Part shown: positions 1 through 8,112 of the stretch, in pieces
Layout of the letters: each line of letters opens with the position of its first letter
Position numbering within the stretch: position 1 is the stretch's first letter
Assembly: GCA_016713275.1 (NCBI GenBank)
Contig: JADJPL010000008.1
Location: forward strand, 310,001 to 374,000
Direction of reading: 5' to 3'
Source: Haliscomenobacter sp.
GTDB lineage: Bacteria > Bacteroidota > Bacteroidia > Chitinophagales > Saprospiraceae
Length of the DNA: 64,000 bases
The notes under the pieces: generated by a model
Seen by the model: the letters and a program-made list of their open reading frames with translations, nothing else
Database searches by the model: none
What the model was told of the DNA's origin: nothing
Made by a program: the position numbers and the translations under genes

Positions 1-670
1 CCGTCAGGTGAGCCAGGTGGGCGCCTTCAGCGATCAGCATAAACCCGATCAGGATCAGAAATGCCAGCCCCAGCATCTGGATGGTTGGGTGGCGGTTGAC
101 AAACCGGCCGACAGGGCCTGAAAAGCCCATCATGATGAGCACCGAAACCACAATGGCGATCACCATTACCCCCAGGTCCTTGCTCAATCCGATGGCCGTC
201 AGAATCGAATCAAAAGAAAATACGATGTTGATCAGCGTGATCTGAATGACCACATTCGTCAGGGATTTGCCTGCCTGGGCGTATTTTTTCTCGTCCGCCG
301 CGTCGCTGCCTTCCAGTTTGTGGTGAATTTCACTGGTGCTTTTGTACAATAGGAATATCCCCCCGGCGGCCAGGATCAGGCTTTGACCGGTAAATTCTCC
401 ATGGAAGAAGCTTCCGTGAATAGAAAACAACGGCGCCTGCATCGCCACCAGGTAGCTGATGCCAAACAACAGGGCGACGCGGAATACCATCGCCAGAGCC
501 AGTCCGATATTTCGGGCTTGCCCTTGCTGACTTTCCGGTAGCTTATTGGAAACGATGGAGATGAAAATGATGTTATCGATCCCCAAAACGATTTCCAGAA
601 AAGTCAGGGTAAGCAGGCTGACCCAAATATTGGGGTCAGAAAAATCAGGAATAAATGCCAGGTTTAACAT
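1..670 (-). CDS. TerC family integral membrane protein (3' end cut by window)
   Basis: The gene starts at the ATG at 670-668 and stays open to the window edge, so about 223 N-terminal residues are visible. The protein is strongly hydrophobic with several membrane segments. It shows the TerC-type acidic motif in an early helix (TFLEIVLGIDNIIFISIVS) and a second one later (NIVFSFDSILTAIGL). TerC-family proteins are linked to metal-ion handling, especially manganese export; the acidic helix residues fit a cation route. The substrate here cannot be told from sequence. The next gene in the same direction lies outside the window. The family call is firm, the specific function is inference. Confidence 0.85.
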   Translation of the reverse strand, partial: MLNLAFIPDFSDPNIWVSLLTLTFLEIVLGIDNIIFISIVSNKLPESQQGQARNIGLALAMVFRVALLFGISYLVAMQAPLFSIHGSFFHGEFTGQSLILAAGGIFLLYKSTSEIHHKLEGSDAADEKKYAQAGKSLTNVVIQITLINIVFSFDSILTAIGLSKDLGVMVIAIVVSVLIMMGFSGPVGRFVNRHPTIQMLGLAFLILIGFMLIAEGAHLAHLT

Positions 671-689
671 AATAGATTAATTTTAGACG

Positions 690-930
690 GTGGGGCGGGG
701 AGACGGGGACGGGACGGGGAGGACGGAGACGGGGGACGGGAGACGGGGACGGGAAGGGGACGGTACATAGTAGTGCATAGGTTAAAGTTAAATGTTCAAA
801 GTTCGTCCATCGTCCATCGTCCATCGTCCATCGTCCATCGTCCATCGTCCATCGTCCATCGTCCACCGTCCATCGTCCATCGTCCATCGTCTCCCGTCCA
901 CCGTCCATCGTCCACCGTCTCTCGTCTAAC
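690..930. repeat. Convergent low-complexity tandem repeats
   Basis: A G-rich stretch built from degenerate GACGGGG units (about 690-765) is followed by about a dozen near-perfect copies of the 9-mer TCGTCCATC (about 803-930). The second half is roughly the complement of the first (GACGG against CCGTC), so the array could fold on itself. A translated repeat ORF crosses it on the minus strand but its DDGRWT periodicity is only the repeat being read. It fills the space between the terC start and the next gene. Confidence 0.9.
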
Positions 931-978
931 CACGCAATGTTAAGAAGATTTTTTCGCCTTTAAAACGGAAAAGCTGGA

Positions 979-1463
979 ATGAAATACCGCAGATTGACCA
1001 ACGACGAGCTCAAGGAGCTCGAGCCCGAGTTTGTGCGTTTCCTTTCCCTTCTTTCCATTCCTGCGGAAGACTGGGAGCGCATGAAAACCCAGGACCCCGA
1101 CCGGGTGGAGCTTTTGATCGAGGATTTCAGCGATGCGATCTATGCCAAGATCCTTCGCGATGTGAAATACCTGGAGCACCGGAGCCCCAAAGAACTGCGT
1201 ACCTTTTTCTTCAGCGCCGAAAAGGCCTTTATGCTGGCTATTCAGGTGGATGGCCATTCGGAGGTGGATTTCACCAAAGATCAGAAACCGGAGGAGATGC
1301 TGCAGCTCATCCAACAGTCCGGTGCTTCCCTGCGCCTGCATCAGGCGGAAAAACCTATAAAGAAGAACGGGAGATGGAGATTTTCCGGCTCCTGCAGATC
1401 GGGGCGCTGATTTCCAGAGACGGGGCCTTGTACGACCTCCTGTCGGAGCTCCGGCCGGCATAA
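979..1463 (+). CDS. DUF6495-like small protein, frameshifted near its 3' end
   Basis: The ATG at 979 begins an acidic soluble protein (MKYRRLTNDELKELEPEF) that resembles the Bacteroidota family I know as DUF6495; no biochemical role is known to me. The uninterrupted frame stops at 1410 after a tail that looks out of frame. Adding one A to the A5 run at 1349-1353 restores a 161-residue protein ending at the TAA at 1461, with a natural-looking C-terminus (IFRLLQIGALISRDGALYDL). It converges on trmD, ten bases away. The indel may be a sequencing error. The gene is real; the family name is a moderate-confidence recollection. Confidence 0.6.
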
Positions 1464-1472
1464 GCGGCCAGC

Positions 1473-2153
1473 TCACTCCTCGTCCAGCAAATTCGGCCTT
1501 CTTTGCCGGGTGCGGAGGATCGATTGTTCGAGCCGCCACTCTTCGATTTGAGGAAAATTACCGGAAAGCAGGACTTCCGGTACTTTCCAGCCTCTAAAGT
1601 CAGCTGGGCGGGTGTACACGGGGGGCGCCACGAGATCGTCCTGGAACGAGTCCAGCAGGGCGGAGCTTTCGTCGTTGAGGACGCCGGGGATCAGCCTGCC
1701 GATGGCGTCGACGACCACCGCAGCGGCCAGTTCGCCTCCGGAAAGCACATAGTCGCCAATGGAAATCTCCATCGTGATAAAGTGTTCCCTTACCCGTTCG
1801 TCTACCCCTTTGTAATGGCCGCAAAGCAGGATCAGATTGTCTTTCAGCGACAGGCGGTTGGCCATGGGCTGATTGAATAGATCCCCATCGGGGCTCATAT
1901 AGATTACTTCGTCGTAGCGTCGCTCCGCCTGCAGCGATTCAATGCATTGGGCAATCGGTTCGACCATCATCACCATGCCTGCTCCGCCCCCAAACGCATA
2001 GTCGTCTAGCTGATGGTGCTTACCCAAGCCAAATTGCCGGAGATCGTGGACAACCACTTCCAGGCGCCCCTTTTCCTGGGCTCGTTTCAGGATCGAATGG
2101 CGGAAAGGGCTTTCCAGCAATTCCGGCAATAAGGTGATGATGTCTATTCGCAT
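1473..2153 (-). CDS. trmD: tRNA (guanine(37)-N(1))-methyltransferase TrmD
   Basis: This 226-residue protein matches TrmD over its full length. It methylates N1 of G37 next to the anticodon using S-adenosylmethionine, which prevents +1 frameshifting. Visible landmarks are the N-terminal MRIDIITLLPELL, the substrate loop DDYAFGGGAGMVMM, the trefoil-knot cofactor region (LILLCGHYKGVDERV and SIGDYVLSGGELAA) and the C-terminal helical domain with the PPVYTRP segment. An FKBP gene lies upstream on the same strand with a 19-base gap, so the two are probably co-transcribed. No frame damage. Confidence 0.97.
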   Translation of the reverse strand: MRIDIITLLPELLESPFRHSILKRAQEKGRLEVVVHDLRQFGLGKHHQLDDYAFGGGAGMVMMVEPIAQCIESLQAERRYDEVIYMSPDGDLFNQPMANRLSLKDNLILLCGHYKGVDERVREHFITMEISIGDYVLSGGELAAAVVVDAIGRLIPGVLNDESSALLDSFQDDLVAPPVYTRPADFRGWKVPEVLLSGNFPQIEEWRLEQSILRTRQRRPNLLDEE

Positions 2154-2172
2154 AGGTCCTCAGGAGGCCTGG

Positions 2173-2829
2173 TTAATTGATCTTCAACAATTCCACCTCA
2201 AAGATCAAGGTAGAAAAAGGTCCGATATCGCTGCCTGCGCCGCGCTCGCCATAGGCCAGGTCGTGCGGGATAAACAGTTTCCATTTAGCGCCCGTTTCCA
2301 TGAGTTGGAGGGCTTCCACCCACCCCTGAATCACTTGGGTAACGCCGAAGGTGGCTGGTTCGCCGCGCTCCACGGAGCTATCGAATACCGTTCCGTTGAG
2401 CAGGGTTCCGGTGTAGTGCACCGTCACCTTGTCGGTAGACATGGGCTTGGGGCCGGTTCCCGGAGTAAGCACCTCGTATTGAAGGCCGCTGGGAAGGGTG
2501 ACAACGCCTGCGCGCTTGCCGTTTTCCTCGAAAAACTTTTTGCCTTCTTCGATATTGCCTGCAAACTTTTTGGCTTCCAGATCCTGCATGTGGCGCTGAA
2601 CGATCTGGTTGGCTTTGCCAATCTCGATTTTGACACTGCCGTTGCTGAGGGCATCGCTAAGCCCTTGCGCCAGAGAGGCCGGGTCGATTCCTTCAAGCCC
2701 CTGGTTCTTGAGGTTCTGGGCGATCAATACCCCAAAGCTGTAACTCACTGAATCCATGGTGTTGTTTTGAGCCTGAACGGTCTGGAAAATCAACACGCTC
2801 AGGAAAATTGAAAAAATGCAAGTTTTCAT
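2173..2829 (-). CDS. FKBP-type peptidyl-prolyl cis-trans isomerase, exported
   Basis: I place the start at the ATG at 2829 because it opens with a signal peptide (MKTCIFSIFLSVLIFQTVQA); the frame runs 27 codons further upstream without signal-like sequence. The 218-residue protein has an N-terminal dimerisation-like segment (SVSYSFGVLIAQNLKNQG) as in Mip/FkpA proteins. The FKBP core follows, with VTVHYTGTLLNGTVFDSS, VIQGWVEALQLM and IPHDLAYGERG. It should catalyse proline isomerisation during folding outside the cytoplasm. It lies just upstream of trmD on the same strand. Confidence 0.92.
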   Translation of the reverse strand: MKTCIFSIFLSVLIFQTVQAQNNTMDSVSYSFGVLIAQNLKNQGLEGIDPASLAQGLSDALSNGSVKIEIGKANQIVQRHMQDLEAKKFAGNIEEGKKFFEENGKRAGVVTLPSGLQYEVLTPGTGPKPMSTDKVTVHYTGTLLNGTVFDSSVERGEPATFGVTQVIQGWVEALQLMETGAKWKLFIPHDLAYGERGAGSDIGPFSTLIFEVELLKIN

Positions 2830-2888
2830 GTGGATATAAAATTTGTGCAAGGATAACAAGAAAAAACGAAAACCTGGGAATTGGGCGC

Positions 2889-3455
2889 TCAATCCCCTTC
2901 GCCGCCCCACCGGTAGGTTTGCACCTCAAACCCCGCCAGGTCCAAAATGCGGTCGACGACGGTTCCCGCCACAGCCTCCAACGTCTGCGGACGGGAATAA
3001 AACGACGGAATGGCCGGGCAAATTATCCCCCCTGCCTGGGTGATCAGGGTCATGTTCTGAAGGTGGATCAAACTGAACGGGGTGTCCCTGGGCACAAGGA
3101 TCAAGCGGCGGCGCTCTTTCAGCATCACGTCCGCAGCGCGCGTGGTCAAATCGGTAGATACCCCGGAGGCGATACGCCCCAACAACCCCATCGAGCACGG
3201 GCAAACGATCATCGTATCGTACCGGGCAGACCCCGACGCGAAAGGCGCCATGAAATCGCCCGGAGCATAAAACTGAAACGGATACTGGCGAAAATCCCGG
3301 TTGCCCAGCTCAAATTCCCAGTTGTACTCGGCGTTGGGGCTCATCACCACCCCCACCGCGCTCCATTGATCCGGCATCCCCGCCAGCCTGTCCATCAACA
3401 CCTTGGCATACAGTGCCCCGCTGGAGCCGCCAATACCTAATACGAGCTTTTTCAT
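2889..3455 (-). CDS. ubiX: UbiX family flavin prenyltransferase
   Basis: The 188-residue protein starts with the flavoprotein motif LVLGIGGSSGALYAKVL and has the UbiX/Pad1 segments VVCPCSMG-like (MIVCPCSMGLLGRIASG) and LVPRDTPFSLIHLQNM, then ITQAGGIICPAIPSFYSRP. UbiX makes prenylated FMN from dimethylallyl phosphate and FMN, the cofactor of UbiD-type decarboxylases. No ubiD lies in the window. It sits 59 bases upstream of the FKBP gene on the same strand. Length is normal for the family. Confidence 0.93.
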   Translation of the reverse strand: MKKLVLGIGGSSGALYAKVLMDRLAGMPDQWSAVGVVMSPNAEYNWEFELGNRDFRQYPFQFYAPGDFMAPFASGSARYDTMIVCPCSMGLLGRIASGVSTDLTTRAADVMLKERRRLILVPRDTPFSLIHLQNMTLITQAGGIICPAIPSFYSRPQTLEAVAGTVVDRILDLAGFEVQTYRWGGEGD

Positions 3456-3594
3456 CGAAGTACGCGATTTACGAATTACGAAGTACGATTTACGAAGTAG
3501 GATGGATTCACATCGAGATTGTTCAAAAAAGGGTTTATAACCTCTTCCTGGTTTGCGGTCCTGCTAAAAGGAGTATCCGATTACGTCCGGAAAG

Positions 3595-3690
3595 TCTGGT
3601 TGGAGGCAGAGCCTCCACGTAGAGTGGGTCCGAGGCGGAGCCTCGAACCAGTTTTTTGAACGGAGCCTCGAACCAGGTTTTTGAACAGTC
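3595..3690 (-). repeat. Dispersed double-hairpin repeat, copy 1
   Basis: On the minus strand this reads as a duplicated TTCAAAAA..CTGGTTCGAGGCTCCG, then a hairpin with stem GAGGC and loop TCC, a GGACCCACTC spacer, and a second hairpin with stem GAGGC and loop TCT. About 65 bp are nearly identical to 45238-45307, which lies on the opposite strand. It sits between the divergent ubiX and thioredoxin-like genes. No ORF is associated. Confidence 0.8.
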
Positions 3691-3803
3691 TCACAGTCTC
3701 TTTACATCCTTTACATCCCCTACATCCTCTACATCCCCTACATCCTTTCCCCTACATCCTCTACATCCTCCACATCCCCTACATCCCCTACATCCTCTTT
3801 AAG
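3690..3803. repeat. Tandem CTACATCCC-type repeat
   Basis: About a dozen degenerate copies of a 9-base unit (CTACATCCC, varying to CTACATCCT or TTACATCCT) run up to the promoter region of the thioredoxin-like gene. A degenerate array of ACGAAGTACGATTT units also lies just upstream of ubiX (about 3460-3500). The poly-(Leu-His-Pro) translation here is an artefact of the repeat. Confidence 0.85.
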
Positions 3804-3837
3804 TTAAAGAAATCTGAAATGTGCGGTCAGTCACAAG

Positions 3838-3864
3838 TTTGGAGGCAAAATGCCTTTATATTTG
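3838..3864 (+). promoter_or_regulatory. Putative Bacteroidota-type promoter
   Basis: TATATTTG at 3857-3864 matches the Bacteroidota -7 consensus TAnnTTTG, with TTTG at 3838-3841 as a possible -33 element. The spacer is 15 bases, a little shorter than usual. The ATG of the thioredoxin-like gene follows 26 bases downstream. Confidence 0.4.
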
Positions 3865-3890
3865 GGCAAATCTTTAAAAAACCCAATTTT

Positions 3891-4469
3891 ATGAAGATCA
3901 TGATGAAAAGGATCCTGTTTGGCGGACTTGTCGTAGCCGGTTTCGGCGCCGTTGCCGCTTTTGCATTGCCTGGAAAAAACCAGATGGTTCAGGATAAACC
4001 CATGGCAACAGAAAAGGTTGCCGAAAACGCCGTACAATGGATGACCTGGGACGAAGCGATGAAGGCTATGGAGAAACAACCCAAGAAGGTGTTTATCGAC
4101 ATGTATACCGACTGGTGCGGGTGGTGCAAGCGCATGGACCAAACCACCTTTTCCGACCCGAAAGTGGTAGAGGTAATGAACAAAAACTTCTATAACGTGA
4201 AGTTTGACGCGGAAGGAAAAGAAAATGTCACCTACGACGGGCATACCTTCAAGTTTATTGCTTCCGGCAGCCGCGGAGTACACGAACTGGCCTATGCCCT
4301 GCTTGACGGCCGTTTGGGCTATCCTTCTTATGTTTACCTCAACGAAAAAAGGGAGCGGATCACCATTTCTCCCGGCTATAAGCCCGTAGATCCATTCCTC
4401 AAAGAACTGTCCTTCATCACCGGCGAACACTACAAAACCACCTCTTTTCAGGAGTATATGAATAAGTAG
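3891..4469 (+). CDS. Secreted thioredoxin-like protein with CGWC active site
   Basis: The start is the ATG at 3891 after a TATATTTG box; an in-frame extension upstream only translates the tandem repeat. The 192-residue product has a signal peptide or anchor (MKRILFGGLVVAGFGAVAAF). A thioredoxin fold follows with WDEAMKAMEKQPKKVFIDMY and the redox motif TDWCGWCKRMD, then a cis-proline segment (GYPSYVYLNEK). This fits the thioredoxin_7/DUF255-like group, probably a periplasmic disulfide reductase. It stands alone between repeat arrays. Confidence 0.85.
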   Translation: MKIMMKRILFGGLVVAGFGAVAAFALPGKNQMVQDKPMATEKVAENAVQWMTWDEAMKAMEKQPKKVFIDMYTDWCGWCKRMDQTTFSDPKVVEVMNKNFYNVKFDAEGKENVTYDGHTFKFIASGSRGVHELAYALLDGRLGYPSYVYLNEKRERITISPGYKPVDPFLKELSFITGEHYKTTSFQEYMNK

Positions 4470-4735
4470 GAGGACTTTAGACTTTAGACTTTAGGCTTTA
4501 GACTTTAGACTTTAGACTTTAGACTTTAGATTTTAGATTTTAGACTTTAGACTTTAGGCTTTAGACTCATGGTCTAAGTAGGGTTCAACGTTCAAGGTAC
4601 TCTTTGAATGTTGAACCTTCACCTTCACCATCCCCCATCCCCCGTCCCCCGTCAACCGTCAACCGTCAACCGTCCACCGTCCCCCGTCCTCCGTCCACCG
4701 TCAACCCCCCGTCAACCGTCCACCGTCAACCGTCC
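4470..4735. repeat. Tandem repeats plus hairpin in a convergent gap
   Basis: Three layers are visible: about ten copies of GACTTTA (4480-4570); an inverted repeat GGTTCAACGTTCAA / TTGAATGTTGAACC (4582-4617) that can form a 14 bp stem; and degenerate CCGTCAACCGTCCACC units (4630-4735) running into the 3' end of the next gene. The stem may act as a terminator between the convergent genes, although no T tract follows it. Confidence 0.8.
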
Positions 4736-5352
4736 CTCATCTCCCGTTCCAGTTTTTCGGCTTCTTCGAAGTCGGACACCGCTTCCATGCGATGGATGAG
4801 GGATTGGATGCTTTCAAGTGCCAAGAAATCCGGGTTAGGGTCTTCCGATAGGGTTTCTTCTGCCGTCCATTCTTCCAATGGGTTTTCGCGCAATGCGCGG
4901 AGGCGTTTCTTTTTTTCTTCCAGGAGGCGCGCCAATTCCTGGCGCTGCGTCAAGGCGTCCAGTTTTTCGAGACAAGATTGGAAAAAAGCGATTCGAACCA
5001 GGCGCAGCTGGCGTTCTTGTTCAAACCCTTGGAGGATCTTTGCGGATTCGGGATCGGGCCGTCCTTTCTTTAGGTTCATCACTTTTTTAAGGTCCAGAAT
5101 ATTGGATTCAATCCCTTTGAGTTCCAGCCGGTTTTGCTTCAACCAGGAGGCGCACTGTTCCTTCAGGTTCTCGATCCATCCTTCCGGGCTTTGTTGAAAC
5201 CGGCGCTGGGCGTTGCGGATGCGGACCAGGTCAATAATTCCCCAAATCAAAACCGCTACAGCCCCAAGGCCAGCCAGGAGGAAAATCCCACCCCGGAAAA
5301 GGGGGAGAACCGCCATAAAAGGAGGAGAATGGCCAGGCCCAAAAAAACCCAA
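4726..5352 (-). CDS. Membrane-anchored coiled-coil protein of unknown function
   Basis: A 208-residue protein; the methionine at residue 13 is an alternative start. It has one N-terminal membrane segment (GGIFLLAGLGAVAVLIWGII). The rest is highly charged helical sequence, probably coiled coil (e.g. QELARLLEEKKKRLRALREN). The C-terminal MEAVSDFEEAEKLEREM resembles a UvrB/UvrC interaction (UVR) motif, which may be chance. I do not recognise the family. Its 3' end is read out of the CCGTC repeat array, so the last residues are unsure. Confidence 0.6.
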   Translation of the reverse strand: MGFFGPGHSPPFMAVLPLFRGGIFLLAGLGAVAVLIWGIIDLVRIRNAQRRFQQSPEGWIENLKEQCASWLKQNRLELKGIESNILDLKKVMNLKKGRPDPESAKILQGFEQERQLRLVRIAFFQSCLEKLDALTQRQELARLLEEKKKRLRALRENPLEEWTAEETLSEDPNPDFLALESIQSLIHRMEAVSDFEEAEKLEREMRDG

Positions 5353-5513
5353 AGCAAGCGGTTGGACTGATTCATGCAGGTACTTTCCTTAAGTGATAAA
5401 AACGAGGAAATGCCCCGAACCCTTTTTCAAGATAGGCGTTTAAGATGAGTTTTGGTTGTGAATGTTTTTTGTTTGTTTATAGTGATATGGGTGCTCCGAA
5501 AGGGGTACCTTTT

Positions 5514-6815
5514 TTATATCACCTCGGCTACGACAAATATACTCCCTCCCACGAAGATCAGGTCCTCTTTTGCCGCCTGCCGGATGGCTGCGCGGAAGGC
5601 CTGTTTCACGGAGGAATACGCTCTGCCTGTCAATCCAAAAGCCGCCGCCTGGCGTTTCAGTTCCTGCGCGTCCAACCCTCTGGGGATGTCTGCTTTGGCA
5701 AAGTAATACCGGGCTTTCGTGGGAAGCAGAGATAAGATGCCGCTCAGATCCTTATCGCTGACCATCCCCAAGACGATATGCAAGCGGTCAAAAGGGACCT
5801 GGGCGAGTTGGTCTACCGCCATGCGTATGCCCGCTTCGTTGTGCGCACTGTCGGCCAGTACCCTTGGCGATTCCCGGATCAAATCCCAGCGTCCGATCAG
5901 GCGGGTAAGGGATTTCAGATTGCCCAGCCCTTCGCGGATATGCTGGTCCTCCAACTGGAACCTGGGCGCGATAAGCTCCACGGCCTGGAGCGCCGTCTGG
6001 ATGTTCTTTTGCTGATACCCACCGGTCAGGTTGGTTTTCAGGGCAGGAAAACGCAATACGCCATCCCGGTAGACATCAAACACCGTATAGTGAAAGTCTT
6101 CTTCCACGACTTCCGCCCGATAATGCTGATCGGCAAAGACGATGGGGGCATTCATCTGCTCCGCTTTGGCCAAAAACACCGGGGCGGATTCCGGATGGGT
6201 TTCCCCAATCACCACAGGAACTCCTTCTTTAATAATCCCCGCTTTCTCTCCTGCGATAAGCGGAAGCGTATCGCCGAGCAAGTGCATGTGGTCAAAACTG
6301 ATATTGGTGATGACGCTCAGCAGTGGATGGATGACATTCGTGCTGTCCAACCTGCCGCCCAATCCGACTTCGATTACCGCCACATCGGCTTTTTGCCGGG
6401 AGAAATAGGAAAAAGCCATCGCCACGGTCATTTCAAAAAAGGAAGGCCGGATGGTTTCCAAGGCGGGCCGGATCGCTTCAATAAAATCAACGACAAACGC
6501 CTTGTCCAGGAGTTTCCCGTTCAACTTGATCCGTTCGCGGTAATCCCGGTAGTGTGGCGAAATGAAGAGCCCGGTTTTGAGCCCCCGGGACTGAAGCACG
6601 GCGCTGATCATGTGGGCAGTGGACCCCTTGCCGTTCGTTCCCGCCACGTGAATACAGGGAAAATCCCGATACGGATGCCCTAAAAAGTCCATCAGAGCCA
6701 GGATATTACTGACGTCTTTTTTATAGGCCTGGACGCCCGTCCGGTGGTACATCGGCAATTGGCTGAACATGAATTCTACCGTCGCCTGATAACGTTGATG
6801 CAGAGTTGGTGGCAT
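5514..6815 (-). CDS. folC: Bifunctional folylpolyglutamate/dihydrofolate synthase
   Basis: I use the ATG at 6815 (MPPTLHQRYQATVEFMFSQL), which fits the family start; the frame extends 31 codons upstream without homology. The 433-residue protein has the Mur-ligase-like P-loop (IHVAGTNGKGSTAHMISAVL), the DHFS/FPGS motif FISPHYRDYRERI, then EVGLGGRLDSTNVI and ITNISFDHMHLLG. The C-terminal domain shows LADSAHNEAG. It adds glutamates to folates and, if bifunctional, makes dihydrofolate from dihydropteroate. It is divergent from the next gene. Confidence 0.95.
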   Translation of the reverse strand: MPPTLHQRYQATVEFMFSQLPMYHRTGVQAYKKDVSNILALMDFLGHPYRDFPCIHVAGTNGKGSTAHMISAVLQSRGLKTGLFISPHYRDYRERIKLNGKLLDKAFVVDFIEAIRPALETIRPSFFEMTVAMAFSYFSRQKADVAVIEVGLGGRLDSTNVIHPLLSVITNISFDHMHLLGDTLPLIAGEKAGIIKEGVPVVIGETHPESAPVFLAKAEQMNAPIVFADQHYRAEVVEEDFHYTVFDVYRDGVLRFPALKTNLTGGYQQKNIQTALQAVELIAPRFQLEDQHIREGLGNLKSLTRLIGRWDLIRESPRVLADSAHNEAGIRMAVDQLAQVPFDRLHIVLGMVSDKDLSGILSLLPTKARYYFAKADIPRGLDAQELKRQAAAFGLTGRAYSSVKQAFRAAIRQAAKEDLIFVGGSIFVVAEVI

Positions 6816-7036
6816 GCGTCTTGTTTTGCATGGAGAGCTCCTGGGTAAAAAGGAACTCCGGGGGCGAAAGTTAAGGACAGAAAAGCCCAATTTCCAAGTT
6901 CCCGGCAAACAAAGAAATCCCCTGATTTTTTATGGTCCGGCTGATCGGCCTGTACCAATTTTTTCAGACCTTGCAACTCAGCAGATATACTGTGTCTTAG
7001 CGCTTTTCCCAAACCATCAAACACCTCCTTTATACC

Positions 7037-8025
7037 ATGAAAAAAATTCCTGTATTTCAATTTGACCCGGGAAGCAGCTTTTCTCCCGCTGAATTCTATG
7101 CGCCGCAGAAGCGGAAAGCGCCCGGGATTTGGCCCCACTGATCCAAAACCGCGACGCCGCGGCCGCCGATCTGGCAGACCAGTTCGTCGTGTTTCAGTTG
7201 GCGCCCGATCTGGAATCTCCAACCCTTCTGGAAACCTCCATGATTCAACCCCGCCTTGCTGGAAGCGCCGAGCAGCCGGATGTCAAAATGACGATTGACC
7301 TGCTCAGCTTTCACCTCTCAGAAGACGAGGACGTGGACCGCAACATGAAAGCCACCATGCGCATTGTCATTGGAAAAGATGAGAATTCAAGCGACCGCTT
7401 TTTCGATACGGCCTATTGGGTGATCTCTGCAGGCATGGACCTGTACAACGATGCCAAGAACCGCCGGGCGGAGCCCAGGGAGTTCCAGCGCAACCTCAAC
7501 GAAGCCTTCGGAAACCGCGCCATCGAGATCCCAGGTGGACTAGCCAAGCTTACCTTTGATGTGATCCGGAACAAACAGGACACCTGGTGGGACAAAATCT
7601 TCGGCGCCCTTAAATCCCCTCTCGGCCAAACCCTGACTACCGCCATCGGCTTCCCTGCCGTAGGGCTTAGCGCGCTCAACATGGTGGATTCCCTGCTCGA
7701 CGAGGTGCGGAAAGAAAAGAATATCCTCTTCAATAGCCGGCCAATGACCCTGGCCCTGACCCAGTACGCCCGCGACCAATATACCGCCGGCAATGCCCGC
7801 ATCCGGGTCGGATGCCTTTCTCCCGGGTTTTGCCTCATCGCCCGGGGCCGCGACTTTAAAGCGTTCAACCAGGCCAATGCTTATTTCTATCCCGCCTATG
7901 GCAAATTGATCCCTGCGGACGTGGCCCCGGAAGCCTTCCTGAGCCCCTCCTACCAGGACCCCTTCGCGAAGATGACCTACGCGATTTTCCGCATCGGGGT
8001 AAAAGAGGAAAGCCTCAACTTTTAG
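7037..8025 (+). CDS. Protein of unknown function, one frameshift near the start
   Basis: The ATG at 7037 opens MKKIPVFQFDPGSSFSPAEF. One base appears to be missing near 7103-7105 (TATGCGCCGCAG); with it restored, translation continues as AEAESARDLAPLIQNRD in the long frame that ends at 8025, giving about 330 residues. No signal peptide is evident. Parts look globular and amphipathic (GAGMD-like VISAGMDLYNDAKNRRAEP, DTWWDKIFGALKSPLGQTLT, VGCLSPGFCLIARGRDF). I do not recognise a family or catalytic motif. It is divergent from folC and followed by an inverted GACGG repeat. Confidence 0.65.
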
Positions 8026-8112
8026 ACGGTGAACGGTAGCAGGTAGACGATAGACGAGGACGTTAGCGATTCCGCCCGTCCGCCGTCTACCGTCCGCCGT
8101 CTAACGTCTAAC
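8026..8112. repeat. Self-complementary GACGG/CCGTC repeat between convergent genes
   Basis: The stretch starts with TAGACGGTGAACGGTAG and ends with copies of CCGTCCGCCGTCTA and CGTCTAAC, so the two arms are complementary and could fold into a long imperfect hairpin. It fills the gap between the unknown gene (+) and tonB (-). It may terminate transcription from both sides. Confidence 0.7.

Noticed and set aside
645..908. ORF translating as repeated DDGRWT
   Set aside because: It is only the TCGTCCATC tandem repeat being read; no homology-like sequence outside the repeat.
803..930. Possible CRISPR array
   Set aside because: The repeats are contiguous 9-mers with no spacers and there are no cas genes in the window.
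1351..1358. Programmed -1 frameshift in the DUF6495-like gene
   Set aside because: The A5 run allows slippage in principle, but similar one-base indels occur across many unrelated genes, so sequencing error is simpler.
3681..3890. N-terminal extension of the thioredoxin-like protein (LHPLHPLHP)
   Set aside because: It translates a low-complexity array upstream of a promoter-like box; the signal peptide starts at 3891.
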